64,000 bases of DNA, taken from NCBI RefSeq assembly GCF_006716185.1, contig NZ_VFOP01000001.1, positions 806,001 through 870,000 on the forward strand. The letters are read 5' to 3'. Source of the DNA: Ornithinicoccus hortensis (lineage in GTDB: Bacteria > Actinomycetota > Actinomycetes > Actinomycetales > Dermatophilaceae). Numbering within the stretch: position 1 is the first letter of the stretch; the number at the start of each line of letters is the position of its first letter. The position numbers and the translations under genes are program-made. Shown here piece by piece: positions 1-8,149 of the stretch. Under the pieces are notes generated by a model. The model was not told where the DNA came from and made no database searches. It worked only from the letters and a program-made list of their open reading frames with translations.

Positions 1-1
1 C

Positions 2-856
2 GACACCGGCCGCTACGGTGTCGGCACGTGGGACGCGACGTGGAACGCCGACGGGTCCAAGCTCGCCTTCGTCCAGCCCGGCAGCCGGAACAGCCAAGGT
101 GTCCAGGACGTGGTCTGGGTCCTTGACCTGGCTACCGGCGCGGCCGAGCCGGTGACGCCGGAGGAGTGGATCGCGGATACCCCGGACCTGGCCTGGGCGG
201 GGGACGGACGGTTGCTCTACACGTGGGCCACGGACGCCCGGACCGAGCTGAGGACCCTCGACGTCGACGGGCCGACCGGCGAGCCGGAGACCGTCGCGAC
301 GCTGGAGGAGGTCGAGGTCCGGGGCCTGTTCGTGGTGGATGGTGTCCCGTGGGTGGCCGGTGAGGTGCGCGAGGGGGAGTCGGCCACGAGAGCGGGGTTG
401 TATGCCGTGTCGGACGGAGTGTCGGGGGCCCCGGCCGATCTCCGACCGGTCCTGGAACACAGCCCCGACGAGAGCCTGGTCGGGCTGTCACCGGACGGCG
501 CCCGCGCGGTGGTGCAGGGATGGGACACCCACTTCGCCGTCCCGCCGGAGGTGCACGACCTCGCGACGGGCGAGCGCACCAGGATCAATGCCGACGGTGG
601 CCCGGAGGAGGCGGTCGCCGCCGTGGCGTTCGGGCCAGACGGGCACGATCGGCTGGTGTCCGTGTCCTACGACGGCGTCGGCACCAGTATCTCCCTGTTC
701 GACGAGGACCTGGACCTGGTCGGCGAGCGGTGGATCGACCGCGCCGAGCGGACCTACTACTACAACGGGGTCGGCCTCACCGACCGTGGGATCACGGTGG
801 TCAGCAGCACCGACGGACAACCGCAGCAGGTGCTGGTCTTCCCGATCGGGGGCTGA
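2..856 (+). CDS. C-terminal part of a WD40/PD40-like beta-propeller protein (5' truncated by window)
   Basis: The reading frame is open from base 2, so the N-terminus lies outside the window; 284 residues are visible. Blade-like segments recur with patterns such as WNADGSKLAF, LSPDGARAVV and FGPDGHDRLV, typical of TolB/PD40-type propellers that make protein or ligand contacts outside the membrane. No catalytic residues are visible and the signal sequence, if any, is missing. The next gene on this strand is far away, so it probably ends a transcription unit. The fold call is firm, the function unknown. Confidence 0.6.
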   Translation, partial: DTGRYGVGTWDATWNADGSKLAFVQPGSRNSQGVQDVVWVLDLATGAAEPVTPEEWIADTPDLAWAGDGRLLYTWATDARTELRTLDVDGPTGEPETVATLEEVEVRGLFVVDGVPWVAGEVREGESATRAGLYAVSDGVSGAPADLRPVLEHSPDESLVGLSPDGARAVVQGWDTHFAVPPEVHDLATGERTRINADGGPEEAVAAVAFGPDGHDRLVSVSYDGVGTSISLFDEDLDLVGERWIDRAERTYYYNGVGLTDRGITVVSSTDGQPQQVLVFPIGG

Positions 857-893
857 ACACCCGACGGTCCGGCGGACCCGACGGGGAGTGCGG

Positions 894-1058
894 TCAGCGC
901 TGGCGGCTGAGCATCTCCAACAGTTCGTTGCGCACGTGCTGCGGACGGGCGGCCAGCTCCTTGCGCAGCTGGGCGTCCTGACGGCGCTCGCGCCACGTGA
1001 GGCGGGCGCTGGCCGGGGCGTCGGTGCGGGGGCGGGGCTGGGTGAGACGGGGTCCCAT
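894..1058 (-). CDS. small basic hypothetical protein (54 aa)
   Basis: ATG at 1058 is preceded by a GAGGAAC ribosome-binding site about 8-10 bases upstream, and a TATACC -10-like box lies at 1085-1090. The product is 54 residues, charged, rich in Arg and Gln, with a predicted helical C-terminus (WRERRQDAQLRKELAARP). There is no signal peptide or membrane segment. A longer in-frame reading to 1232 exists but has no ribosome-binding site and an unlikely Arg/Cys-rich extension. I do not recognise the family. It could be a small nucleic-acid-binding or regulatory protein, but that is only a guess from charge. Confidence 0.5.
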   Translation of the reverse strand: MGPRLTQPRPRTDAPASARLTWRERRQDAQLRKELAARPQHVRNELLEMLSRQR

Positions 1059-1219
1059 GGGGGCTGTTCCTCGGTGTCGGAGCGGGTATACGAAAAGGCG
1101 CCGGGTGGCAGAACCAAAAACGGCTCCACTGCCCGACGCATCCTCGTCAACGCCCGCGCGGCTGCCGGTCTTCCCGGGTGTAGCGCACCTCACACCAGGG
1201 AGCCGCTGTCGTGCCCGTC

Positions 1220-1253
1220 CGGCCCGGCCCACCGGGTGCGGTGGGCCGGGCCG
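1220..1253 (-). terminator. hairpin terminator after the toroid-CWB2 gene
   Basis: A perfect 13-bp inverted repeat (1220-1232 with 1241-1253; arm CGGCCCGGCCCAC) has an 8-base loop and lies 17 bases past the stop codon at 1270. There is no long T run, as is common in actinobacteria. Confidence 0.7.
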
Positions 1254-1269
1254 ACGTGGTCCGGTGCAG

Positions 1270-3114
1270 TTAGCCGGCGTAGTTCAGCGCCTCCAGCGTG
1301 GTCAGCACGGCGCCGTCGACGGCGGCGGACCCGCCGAGGACGTGCAGCTCGGGCGCAGCCAGCCGCACGAGCTCCTCGCCGGTGACGGGCGGCACCTGGG
1401 CCTGCTGGACCAGCAGCAGCGGCTCGCCGAGCTGGCCGGCGCGGGCGGCACCGGTCAGGGCGTCCGGCCAGTCCTGACCGGTGGCCAGGAGCACCGACTC
1501 GGCACCCTCGTGGCGCTGGGCCAGTGCCGCGGCGGTCTCGTAGCGGTCCGTGCCGTAGACCCGCTGGACGAGGCCGAACGCCCCGAGGTCGGTCACCACG
1601 TCGTCGTCGATGGCGGCCGAGCCGCCGAGCACGGTGATGGTGTCCGGGTCGAGTTCGGTCAGCGCGGCAGCCGTCTCGTCCGGCACCTCGTCGGGGCGGA
1701 CCAGGAGCACCGGAGCGTCCACCGCGCCGGCGTAGGCCGCGGCGCTCAGGGCATCGGCGTAGTCCCGGCCGGTCGCGACGAACACCTCCGTGGCCCCGTC
1801 GAACTCGGACGCGACCGCGGCAGCGGTGCCGTACCGAGTCGAACCGGAGATCCGCTCCACATCCCCGGGCGTGAACCCGCCGAGCGTGGTCACCACGTCG
1901 TCGGAGACCGCAGCCGTGCCGCCGAGGACGGCGATCGACCCGGGCTGCAGCCGGGTGAGCTCAGTCGCGGTTTCCTCGGGGACGTCCCCGGGACGGACGA
2001 GCAGGACCGGGGAGTCCTGGCTGCCGGCCAGGGCCGAGCCGGCGAGCGCGTCGGCATACTCCCGGCCCGTAGCCACGTAAACGACCGGGACGCCGGGCTC
2101 GGTAGTGGACGAGACGGCGGCCGCGGTGGCGTACCGGTTCGGTCCGGAGACCCGGTCGACCTTCTCGGGGCCCAGGACGAGGTCGACCCGGTCTTCCCCG
2201 CCCTCGCCCACCGACAGGTAGCTCTCACCGGTGAAGACCAGCATTCCCTGGACGGTTGCTCGCAGGTCCGAGCTCTCGCCGTCGAGCACGTTCGGAAGAC
2301 CGCCATCGGGCAGCTGCTGACCCACCATCCAGTCGACGGACAGGTCGATGTCGTCGCCGACCAGCTCGAGCGCGGGGGCGACCAGGCCCGTGGTGTTCAC
2401 CGGGGAGAAGTTCTCCCAGTAGCCCTCCTCCGTCATGGCCTCCCGCAGGTAGTTGCGGACCTGAACGGCGGACGCGGTGGCGCCCTCCTGCTCGGTGACC
2501 GCGGCCAGCGCCGCGAGCCCGAGCCCGGACGCTTCGTTGTCGGGGACGAAGTCGTCCCCCGCGTAGTAGCCGAGAGCTCCCGTCTCGGGGTCCTGGTAGG
2601 TGAACATGTTCGTGACCGCGGCGGAGGGCACCTCGGCCCCTGCACGATCCAGACCCAGGATGCACAGCGCCTGGCCGAAGGCGTAGCCCCAGCTGCCACA
2701 CGTGCCGTCGTCACCGATGGAGCCCTCGACCGCGGCGATCAGGTCGACACCACCGAAGTCGGTGGCGTCCCGCCCGGTGACGGCGGCCACCAGGGCCACC
2801 TTCCCGGCGGCTGGTCCGCCGGCGCCGGCGTATGCCTGTGCCTGCGTTTCCAGCCAGTCGGTCATCGACTCGACCTCGGCGTCGTAACCGTCCACTGCCA
2901 GCAGGGCGAGGATGCCGTCGGCGGTGGCACCGGGGTCGCCGAGGTTGTCGTCCGAGATCTGCGATACGACGTAGTCGGCGGCGGCCACTGCCGCCGCCTC
3001 GTCTGCGGCGGGCGCCGGAGCCGGTGCAGCATGTGCGCTGACGACGGGTGTCAGGGGAGCGAGGAGCAGGCCGGCCGTTGCCACGAGACCGAGCCGGCGG
3101 GGTGTGAGGGACAT
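1270..3114 (-). CDS. secreted alpha/alpha-toroid protein with three cell-wall-binding CWB2 repeats (transcobalamin N-domain-like)
   Basis: 614 residues. ATG at 3114 follows a GAAAGG ribosome-binding site; a longer in-frame reading to 3261 would run through the riboswitch and is rejected. Residues 1-30 are a signal peptide ending in an AHA/AP-type site. Residues about 35-310 resemble the alpha-helical toroid shared by prenyltransferases, terpene cyclases and transcobalamin/intrinsic factor (helix-turn patterns ATADGILALLAVDG, EASGLGLAALAAV, NTTGLVAPALELVG). Residues about 319-614 are three CWB2 (PF04122) repeats, each starting with an RxxGxxRYxTA motif and ending with VLGGxAAV, which in other Gram-positives anchor proteins to secondary wall polymers. 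It follows a cobalamin riboswitch and sits just downstream of the ECF genes. Inference: a wall-anchored half of a B12-binding receptor. The ligand is not proven by sequence alone. Confidence 0.8.
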   Translation of the reverse strand: MSLTPRRLGLVATAGLLLAPLTPVVSAHAAPAPAPAADEAAAVAAADYVVSQISDDNLGDPGATADGILALLAVDGYDAEVESMTDWLETQAQAYAGAGGPAAGKVALVAAVTGRDATDFGGVDLIAAVEGSIGDDGTCGSWGYAFGQALCILGLDRAGAEVPSAAVTNMFTYQDPETGALGYYAGDDFVPDNEASGLGLAALAAVTEQEGATASAVQVRNYLREAMTEEGYWENFSPVNTTGLVAPALELVGDDIDLSVDWMVGQQLPDGGLPNVLDGESSDLRATVQGMLVFTGESYLSVGEGGEDRVDLVLGPEKVDRVSGPNRYATAAAVSSTTEPGVPVVYVATGREYADALAGSALAGSQDSPVLLVRPGDVPEETATELTRLQPGSIAVLGGTAAVSDDVVTTLGGFTPGDVERISGSTRYGTAAAVASEFDGATEVFVATGRDYADALSAAAYAGAVDAPVLLVRPDEVPDETAAALTELDPDTITVLGGSAAIDDDVVTDLGAFGLVQRVYGTDRYETAAALAQRHEGAESVLLATGQDWPDALTGAARAGQLGEPLLLVQQAQVPPVTGEELVRLAAPELHVLGGSAAVDGAVLTTLEALNYAG

Positions 3115-3128
3115 TGTCGGGGACCTTT

Positions 3129-3153
3129 CGAAGGGTGGCTGCGGCACCCTTCG
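3129..3153 (-). promoter_or_regulatory. hairpin next to the ribosome-binding site (candidate riboswitch expression platform)
   Basis: A perfect 9-bp stem (3129-3137 with 3145-3153, arm CGAAGGGTG) with a 7-base loop directly abuts and slightly overlaps the AAAGG Shine-Dalgarno of the gene starting at 3114. Together with the aptamer upstream this suggests ligand-controlled translation initiation. Confidence 0.6.
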
Positions 3154-3204
3154 GCGGGGATGGGGGCAAGGTCCCGCCTCCGGCTCGTCCCGCAGACCAC
3201 GGCG

Positions 3205-3315
3205 GTTCACATCGAGCCCAAGGGCCGGCAGGCATTCCGGCTCCACGCGGGGGCGTGTCACGGTTGCGGGTCAGCGCCGGAATCGCACCGGCTTCCCCTA
3301 CCTGTCCTTCGGTAG
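3205..3315 (-). promoter_or_regulatory. cobalamin riboswitch (copy 2)
   Basis: On the minus strand the core reads GGGGAAGCCGGTGCGATTCC, then GGCGCTGACCCGCAACCGTG, then a small CACGC/GCGTG stem, then the B12-box variant GAGCCGGAATGCCTGCC. These are the conserved blocks of the cobalamin riboswitch in the right order. The peripheral arm between CAACCGTGA and GAGCCGG is very short, so this is a compact aptamer. It lies between the ECF S-component stop and the toroid-CWB2 start and controls only that gene. Confidence 0.9.
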
Positions 3316-3319
3316 CCGA

Positions 3320-3325
3320 ACTCTA
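3320..3325 (-). promoter_or_regulatory. -10 box overlapping the S-component stop codon
   Basis: TAGAGT on the minus strand shares its first three bases with the TAG stop of the S-component gene and sits about 7 bases before the expected 5' end of the riboswitch. No convincing -35 is seen. Confidence 0.45.
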
Positions 3326-4183
3326 GCGCGACCGTGCTCCGGGCGTGCCGTCGGCGTCGAAGGTGGGGCGCACCCCGAACGAGGCGCGCCGCGCGGCCCG
3401 GCGGAAGGTCGCCAGTAGCGCCGGCCCGATGAGCACGATGGCGACGGCGTTGGTGATCGCCCGACCGGTGTCCCACCCGGCCGTGGAGGTCAGCAGCGTG
3501 AAGATCAGGAAGCGGTGCAGGTTCTCCAGGACCGGCGCACCGGGCACGTAGGAGATCGAGCCGTCGTAGTAGTCCAGGCTGGCCCCGGTGATGAACGGCC
3601 AGAACCACATGTTCATCAGCATGCCGAAGACGTAGGCGACGACCACGCCGTAGGCCGCGAGCATGGCGATCTCGGCCTTACCGGTCACCCGTCGCGGCAG
3701 CAGGCCGGCGCCCAGCCCGATCCAGGCGGAGCACAACATCTGGAACGGCAGCCAGGGCCCGACCCCGGCGGTGAGCAGCGCCGAGGCGAACATGGAGGTG
3801 CAGCCCAGCACGAACCCGAAGCCCGGGCCGAAGACGCGGCCGGCCAGCACCAGGACGAAGAACACCAGCTCGATGCCGGCCGTGCCCGCCCCGAGCGGGC
3901 GCAGGGCGGCGTTGACGGCGGAGAGGACGCCGAGCATGGCCAGCGCCTTGGAGTCCATGCCGCCCTCGCTGATCTGGGCGAGCACGATCAGCACCAGGAC
4001 CGGCAGGACCGCCATGAAGACGAACGGGGCGTCGGTCCCGTGCTGCATCGGGGACGGCTCGACCTGGGTGAACAACGGCCAGAGGAACATGGCCAGCCCG
4101 GCGACGGAGGCCAGGGTCAGGACGATCGCCGACCGGGGCCCGAGCCGGACGGCACGGACGGGCACGGCGGCCCGGGGGGTCAC
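3323..4183 (-). CDS. ECF transporter S component, predicted cobalamin/corrinoid specific
   Basis: 286 residues. GTG at 4183 overlaps the ATPase stop (GTGA) and follows a GAGGT ribosome-binding site. Six or so hydrophobic segments are visible, with a short polar N-terminus and a basic C-terminal tail. Length and topology fit the substrate-binding S component of energy-coupling factor vitamin importers, which bind substrate in the membrane and topple when docked on EcfT. The family is of the type predicted elsewhere as CbrT-like B12 importers; I assign B12 here mostly from context (cobalamin riboswitch at each end of the locus and transcobalamin-like partners), not from diagnostic residues. It is the last gene of a six-gene coupled operon. 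Confidence 0.75.
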   Translation of the reverse strand: MTPRAAVPVRAVRLGPRSAIVLTLASVAGLAMFLWPLFTQVEPSPMQHGTDAPFVFMAVLPVLVLIVLAQISEGGMDSKALAMLGVLSAVNAALRPLGAGTAGIELVFFVLVLAGRVFGPGFGFVLGCTSMFASALLTAGVGPWLPFQMLCSAWIGLGAGLLPRRVTGKAEIAMLAAYGVVVAYVFGMLMNMWFWPFITGASLDYYDGSISYVPGAPVLENLHRFLIFTLLTSTAGWDTGRAITNAVAIVLIGPALLATFRRAARRASFGVRPTFDADGTPGARSR

Positions 4184-5820
4184 GGGGAGACCTCGAGCGC
4201 GGTCCGGACGTCGTCCACGGTGAGCCACGGGGCGCCGAGCACCTTGGCCACCTGGGGGCCGAAGATCGGCGAGGCGGCGATGACGTCGGTGGCGGGCCCG
4301 TCGGCGACCACTTCACCCTCGGCCAGCACCATGACGCGGTCGGCGACGGCGGCCACGAACTCCACGTCGTGGGTCGCCACGACGACGGCCGTGCCGCCCG
4401 CGACCAGGCCGGTGAGGACCTGCGCCAGCTGGGCCTTGGCGCCGTAGTCCAGCCCCCTGGTGGGCTCGTCGAGCAGCATCACCCCGGGGGTGGCGGTCAG
4501 CTGGACCGCCAGCACCAGGGAGAGCCGCTGCCCCTCGGACAGGTCCCGCGGGTGCCGCGCGCCCGGGATGTCCGGCGCCATCCGGTCCAGCAGCCCACGG
4601 CAGGTGCCCGCGGCGGAGCCGGACTCCTCGTCCGCGGCACGACACTCGGCGTCGACGGTCTCCAGGTAGAGCAGGTCGGCCGCGCTCTGCGGGACCAACC
4701 CCACGAGCCGCCTCGCGTCCCGGGCGGACAGCGTGGCGGTGTCCCGACCCTCGACGGACACCGTGCCGGAGTGTCGCCGCCCGGAGCCCTGGACCGCCCA
4801 GAGCAGGGAGGACTTGCCGGAGCCGTTGCGGCCCATCAGCGCCGTCACCCGTCCGCGACGCAGTTCGAGGTCGACGCCGCCGACGGCGACCACGTCGCCG
4901 TAGCGGACCACGATCTGGTGCGCCCGCAGCACGACGTCCGCCCCGTCCGACGAGGGGTGTCGCACCGGTGTCGGCCTGCGGTCCTCCGGCACCCTGGCCA
5001 GTCGTTCCCGCAGTTCCGGCGCCCGGCGGCGGGCGTCGCGGACCGACAGGGGCAGCGGCTCCCAGCCGGCCAACCGGCCCAGCTGCACCACCGGCGGGGC
5101 CACCGGGGCCGTGCGCAGCTGCTCGTGCGGCTCCCCGTCGGTTACCCCGCCGCCACGATGCCCGTCCGGCGGGGTGACGACCAGGAGACGGTCGGCATAC
5201 TGCACCACCCGCTCCATCCGGTGCTCGGCCATCACGACGGTGACCCCGAGGTCGTGCACCAGGCGGGTGATCGCCGAGAGCGCCTCCTCGGCGGCCGTCG
5301 GGTCCAGCGCCGAGGTGGGCTCGTCGAGGACCAGGACGCGCGGGTTCATGGTCAGGACGGAGCCGATCGCGACGCGCTGCTGCTGACCGCCGGAGAGGGT
5401 GCGCAGCGGCCGGCGACGCAGCTCGGCGATGCCCAGCAGGTCGAGCGTCTCCTCGACCCGCTTGCGCATCACGTCCGGCGCCACGGCGAGTTGCTCCATG
5501 CCGTAGGCGAGCTCCTCCTCGACGGTGTCGGTGACGAACCCCGCCAGCGGGTCCTGACCGACCATCCCGACCAGGTGCGCGAACTCGCGCGGCGGGTGGT
5601 CCCGGGTGTCGACGCCGTCCACCGTGACCCGACCCGACAGGTGACCGCCGGTGAAGTGCGGCACCAGGCCGTTGATCGCCCGCAGCAGGGTGGACTTGCC
5701 CGCGCCGGTGCGGCCCACGATCAGCGCCAGCTCGCCCTCGGGGATCCGCAGGTCGACGTCCTGCAGCACCGGGCGTTCGGCCCCGTCGTAGGTGATGGTG
5801 ACCCCGTCGAACCGGATCAT
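4180..5820 (-). CDS. fused double ECF ATPase (EcfA-EcfA')
   Basis: 546 residues. ATG at 5820 overlaps the EcfT stop by 4 bases (ATGA); the upstream open frame to 7002 is EcfT read out of frame. Two ABC domains occur in one chain. Domain 1 (about residues 1-235) has Walker A GRTGAGKST, signature LSGGQQQR, Walker B VLVLDEPTSALD and the switch His in MAEHR. Domain 2 (about 310-546) has Walker A GRNGSGKSS, a modified signature LSEGQRLSL, Walker B VMLLDEPTRGLD and ATHD. Fusion of both ECF ATPases is common in actinobacteria. It powers the S component through EcfT. The two halves are not equivalent, which suggests one fully consensus and one degenerate nucleotide site. Confidence 0.9.
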   Translation of the reverse strand: MIRFDGVTITYDGAERPVLQDVDLRIPEGELALIVGRTGAGKSTLLRAINGLVPHFTGGHLSGRVTVDGVDTRDHPPREFAHLVGMVGQDPLAGFVTDTVEEELAYGMEQLAVAPDVMRKRVEETLDLLGIAELRRRPLRTLSGGQQQRVAIGSVLTMNPRVLVLDEPTSALDPTAAEEALSAITRLVHDLGVTVVMAEHRMERVVQYADRLLVVTPPDGHRGGGVTDGEPHEQLRTAPVAPPVVQLGRLAGWEPLPLSVRDARRRAPELRERLARVPEDRRPTPVRHPSSDGADVVLRAHQIVVRYGDVVAVGGVDLELRRGRVTALMGRNGSGKSSLLWAVQGSGRRHSGTVSVEGRDTATLSARDARRLVGLVPQSAADLLYLETVDAECRAADEESGSAAGTCRGLLDRMAPDIPGARHPRDLSEGQRLSLVLAVQLTATPGVMLLDEPTRGLDYGAKAQLAQVLTGLVAGGTAVVVATHDVEFVAAVADRVMVLAEGEVVADGPATDVIAASPIFGPQVAKVLGAPWLTVDDVRTALEVSP

Positions 5821-7025
5821 GCGGGAGCCTCCTCGTGGTCGTCCGTGCCGCGGCCGGGCATGGGCCTGCCGGGGGTGTCCCCGGAGGCCGTATGCCGATC
5901 GCGGGCCCTGCGCAACGCGTCCAGTGTGAGCGGGGCGGGTGGGGTGGCGAAGGCCGGGACCGCGCCGAGGAGGACGGCCACCACCATGGCGCCCGACAGC
6001 TGCGGCCACTGCAGCGGGCTGAGACTGGGGTTGATGTTGCTGGGATCGACGGCCAGCGTCAGGTAGACGGCGACACCGGCCGCGGCGCCGCTGCCCGCGG
6101 CCACGAGCTCGGCCAGCCCCCACCGGTCGGGCCGGTAGCGGGAGCGCTGCACCCGGCGGCCGGTGACCGCGAATCCGACGGCGGCCAGACCGAGGCCGAG
6201 GGCCAGCATCGGCATCCCGAGGTAGCGGGGTGTGGTCCCGTCCAGCACGCCGTAGATGCCGACGCACACCCCTACGAGCCCGAGGATGGTGCAGCTCCCG
6301 GCCAGTAGCCGGGCACGGGGCGGCACGTGCGCGGAGCGCCCGTAGCCGCGGGAGTCCATCGCCGAGGCCAGCATCAGCGAGCGGTCCAGGGCGTCCTCGA
6401 GGACCGGGATGACGATCCCCTTGAGGGCGTGCAGCCCCTTGCCGGACCCGCCGCGCAGGCTGCGGGCGCGCCGCACCCGCAGCACCGACTCGGCCAGCTG
6501 GGGGAACACGGAGATCGCGACGACCACGGCGGTGCCGACCTCGTAGAGCGCGCTGGGCACCGACTTCAGCAACCGCTTGGGGTTGGCCAGGGCGTTCGCC
6601 GCGCCGATGCAGACGATCATGGTGGCCAGGCGCAGGCCGTCGTAGAAGCCGCCCAGCAGCGCCTCCGCGGTCACCGGGCCGAGCAGCCGGATCCCCGCGG
6701 CCCACGCGGGCAGCGGGATCTCCGGCAGGTTCAGCAGGATGTGGACCCCCTCGCCGCCGCCGAAGACGACCCGGAAGAACACCCGCATCAGCACCACGAA
6801 GGCCGCCACGATGCAGTAGAGGCGGAACGCCAGGGCCCAGGGGGCGTCCGTGCGGCGGGCCACGACCACGGTGGTCGCGACGGCGATGATGAGGCCGAGC
6901 AGCAGCGGGTTCGTGGTGCGGCTCGCGGCCGTCGCCAGCCCCAGGGCCCACACCCACCACGCGAACGGGTGGAGGGTCCGGGGCAACCAGTAGACGTGCC
7001 AACGGTCCGCCACGGGGGTTGACAC
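5817..7025 (-). CDS. ecfT: ECF transporter transmembrane coupling protein EcfT
   Basis: 402 residues. GTG at 7025 shares one base with the preceding stop (TAGTG) and follows a GGGAGGA ribosome-binding site; a longer frame to 7181 is rejected. Five or more hydrophobic segments are interrupted by a cytosolic helical region with two EcfT signature motifs, RARSLRGG and AMDSRGYGRS, which contact the two ATPase domains. A C-terminal extension of roughly 130 residues adds three more hydrophobic segments, longer than a minimal EcfT. Its neighbours on both sides are coupled by overlapping codons, so transporter and surface proteins are made together. Confidence 0.88.
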   Translation of the reverse strand: MSTPVADRWHVYWLPRTLHPFAWWVWALGLATAASRTTNPLLLGLIIAVATTVVVARRTDAPWALAFRLYCIVAAFVVLMRVFFRVVFGGGEGVHILLNLPEIPLPAWAAGIRLLGPVTAEALLGGFYDGLRLATMIVCIGAANALANPKRLLKSVPSALYEVGTAVVVAISVFPQLAESVLRVRRARSLRGGSGKGLHALKGIVIPVLEDALDRSLMLASAMDSRGYGRSAHVPPRARLLAGSCTILGLVGVCVGIYGVLDGTTPRYLGMPMLALGLGLAAVGFAVTGRRVQRSRYRPDRWGLAELVAAGSGAAAGVAVYLTLAVDPSNINPSLSPLQWPQLSGAMVVAVLLGAVPAFATPPAPLTLDALRRARDRHTASGDTPGRPMPGRGTDDHEEAPA

Positions 7026-8149
7026 TAGGTGGTCCTCCCGGACCGCCGCCGGGCGGCTGTGGTGCCGACGATGGTCAGGGCCAGGGCAGCCAGCAGGGTC
7101 CACCACACACCGGAGGGAAGGCCGAGCCAGCCCCCGCCGTCCGTCTCTGCCCCGGAGGCCAGTTGCTCCCCGCCGCTCCACGCGACGTCTCCGGTAGCGG
7201 CTGCGGCGTCGCCGGGGCCCGCCGTCCCGTCGGCGGACTCCGGTCCGGACGTGCGGGTCGCGTCCGCCGGCGCCGTGGCGTCTGCCCCGTCGCGGGGCTG
7301 TCGCGGCAGCGGCGCCGGACCGTCCGTTCCGGGGCCGCTCCCGTCGGCAGTGGTGGCACCTGGCTGGCCGGTGCCGCCGTCGGTGCCATTGCCCGTGCTG
7401 GTGTCGCTGCCGCCAGCGGCGCCGCTCCCACCGGCAGTGCTACCGGCGTCGCCGCCAGCACTGCCGGGGCCGTCCTGCCCCGGGTCGTCGCCGCTCGTCG
7501 AGCCGCCCCCGCCGGAGGTCTCACCCCCACCGGTGGGTACGGGATCACCCGCGCCGGGCGGGGTGGGATCGGCCGGTCGGGCCTGACGGACGGGGGTGAA
7601 CCGGGGGGCCGGGTTGGCGTCCGCCGTGGCGTTCAGCGAGAAGGACCAGCCCTCGAAGCCGCCCGCGACGGGGGTGCGGTTCTTCAGGCCCCACTGGGAG
7701 TACTGCCAACTGCCACCGTTGGTGGCGTGCCAGTAGGACCAGTAGGCGGTGGCGGGCGGGGTGTCGATGCACGACTCGGTGTATCCCTCGTCGCCGCGGA
7801 CCGGCAGCGCCTCGCCGGGCGACGGGGTGTTCTCGATCCGGCAGACGAACGAGTCGCCCCACCGGCGGACGCCCTCCATCTGGAACCCGGCGTTGCGGAG
7901 CACGTCCAGACCCGTCCCGTCCGCGGAGGGGGAGCACCGGACGATCACCTCGCCCGAGCCCACCTGCTGGAAGTCCACGACGACGGTGACGCCGGTGTCG
8001 TCCGGGCACGGGCCGGGTGTGCCGCGGGCGGGGTCGACGGCCGCGGCCGTCGGCGCGCCCCCCGGGGCGGTGAAGGGCCACCCGGTCGCGGTCAGCAGGA
8101 CGAACAGCACGGCCGCCACGGTCGCCAGGCCGGGTCGACGCCGGGTCAC
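7025..8149 (-). CDS. membrane-anchored DUF4430-like protein (transcobalamin C-domain-like)
   Basis: 374 residues. GTG at 8149 overlaps the upstream stop (GTGA). Residues 1-37 form a signal sequence, 48-183 a DUF4430-like domain, about 185-330 a Gly/Ser/Thr/Asp-rich flexible linker, and 345-363 a C-terminal membrane helix followed by an RRR-containing tail. Four Cys (48, 72, 103, 127) match in order those of the paralogue at 10758-12266, suggesting two disulfides. Shared blocks include DTPPATAYWSYW and GGFEGWSFSL. DUF4430 is the bacterial counterpart of the small beta domain that closes over B12 in transcobalamin (family knowledge). Inference: a membrane-tethered B12 handover subunit on a long tether. 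Confidence 0.8.
   Translation of the reverse strand: MTRRRPGLATVAAVLFVLLTATGWPFTAPGGAPTAAAVDPARGTPGPCPDDTGVTVVVDFQQVGSGEVIVRCSPSADGTGLDVLRNAGFQMEGVRRWGDSFVCRIENTPSPGEALPVRGDEGYTESCIDTPPATAYWSYWHATNGGSWQYSQWGLKNRTPVAGGFEGWSFSLNATADANPAPRFTPVRQARPADPTPPGAGDPVPTGGGETSGGGGSTSGDDPGQDGPGSAGGDAGSTAGGSGAAGGSDTSTGNGTDGGTGQPGATTADGSGPGTDGPAPLPRQPRDGADATAPADATRTSGPESADGTAGPGDAAAATGDVAWSGGEQLASGAETDGGGWLGLPSGVWWTLLAALALTIVGTTAARRRSGRTT

Noticed and set aside
997-3315. Long plus-strand frame opposite the toroid-CWB2 gene
   Set aside because: No start signal, Arg/Gly-rich composition, antisense to a supported gene and its riboswitch.
5821-7002. N-terminal extension of the double ATPase
   Set aside because: It is the EcfT gene read in another frame; the ATGA overlap at 5817-5820 and domain boundary fix the ATPase start.
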